In this document: piece after piece, positions 52,451 to 52,500 of the stretch
Numbering within the stretch: the first letter of the stretch is position 1
How the letters are laid out: each line of letters starts with the position of its first letter
Notes under the pieces: generated by a model
Seen by the model: only the letters and a program-made list of their open reading frames with translations
Database searches by the model: none
What the model was told of the DNA's origin: nothing
Translations under genes and position numbers: made by a program
Assembly: GCA_905221605.1 (NCBI GenBank)
Contig: CAJNDS010000369.1
Span: 392,501-445,000 of the forward strand
Source of the DNA: Symbiodinium natans
Lineage: Eukaryota; Sar; Dinophyceae; Suessiales; Symbiodiniaceae
Direction: 5' to 3'
Length of the DNA stretch: 52,500 nt

Positions 52451-52500
52451 TGCCTGATTTAGGGCTCAGGGTTTTGGGGTTTAGGGTTTAGGGCTTAGGG

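Overview
The window looks like nuclear DNA of a core dinoflagellate. Many very short exons on one strand are separated by introns packed with the plant/dinoflagellate-type telomere heptamer (CCCTAAA/TTTAGGG). Introns start with GT, GC or GA, the exon after the AG acceptor very often begins with G, and the last gene is a single-domain voltage-gated cation channel with C-terminal EF-hands, of a kind common in dinoflagellates. The species cannot be named from the sequence. No bacterial, viral, rRNA or tRNA gene was recognised, and no CRISPR array.

Method: almost no conventional ORF is a gene here. I read exons by eye as stretches with good codon character (G/C-rich third positions) lying between AG and GT/GC/GA, then tested whether successive exons keep one reading frame. 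Where a chain of phases holds to a stop codon I call a gene. This gives about fifteen consecutive genes, all on the + strand, most ending only a few hundred bases before the next exon: 151-6567, 7318-10636, 11839-12444 (perhaps joined to 12573-15065), 15303-17075, 17629-20989, 21463-22739, 22913-25043, 25163-27115, 27447-29714, 30408-32094, 32308-38697 (Lys/Arg- and RS-rich), 39278-42847, 43141-44259, and the channel from about 44677 to beyond the right edge. Starts are the weakest part; only a few possible ATG exons were seen, and spliced-leader acceptor sites cannot be told from ordinary AG acceptors.

Only two products are recognisable: the ion channel (S1-S6, pore, two EF-hands, 46428 onward) and a basic, RS-rich protein resembling SR-type RNA-binding or splicing proteins. 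The others match no family I can name; they are described by composition and exon structure.

Between exons the DNA is a mosaic of telomere-like arrays in both orientations, homogenised variant arrays (CCCCTAAA, TTTATAGGG, TTTAAGGG and others), long C/G homopolymers, and several families of 80-220 bp elements with terminal inverted repeats. At least three of these elements sit exactly where an intron must be removed, so they behave as introners. The telomere arrays tend to read TTTAGGG just after an exon and CCCTAAA just before the next, so many introns are large inverted repeats. Since GTTTAG itself starts with GT and ends with AG, a pure array already carries both splice signals.
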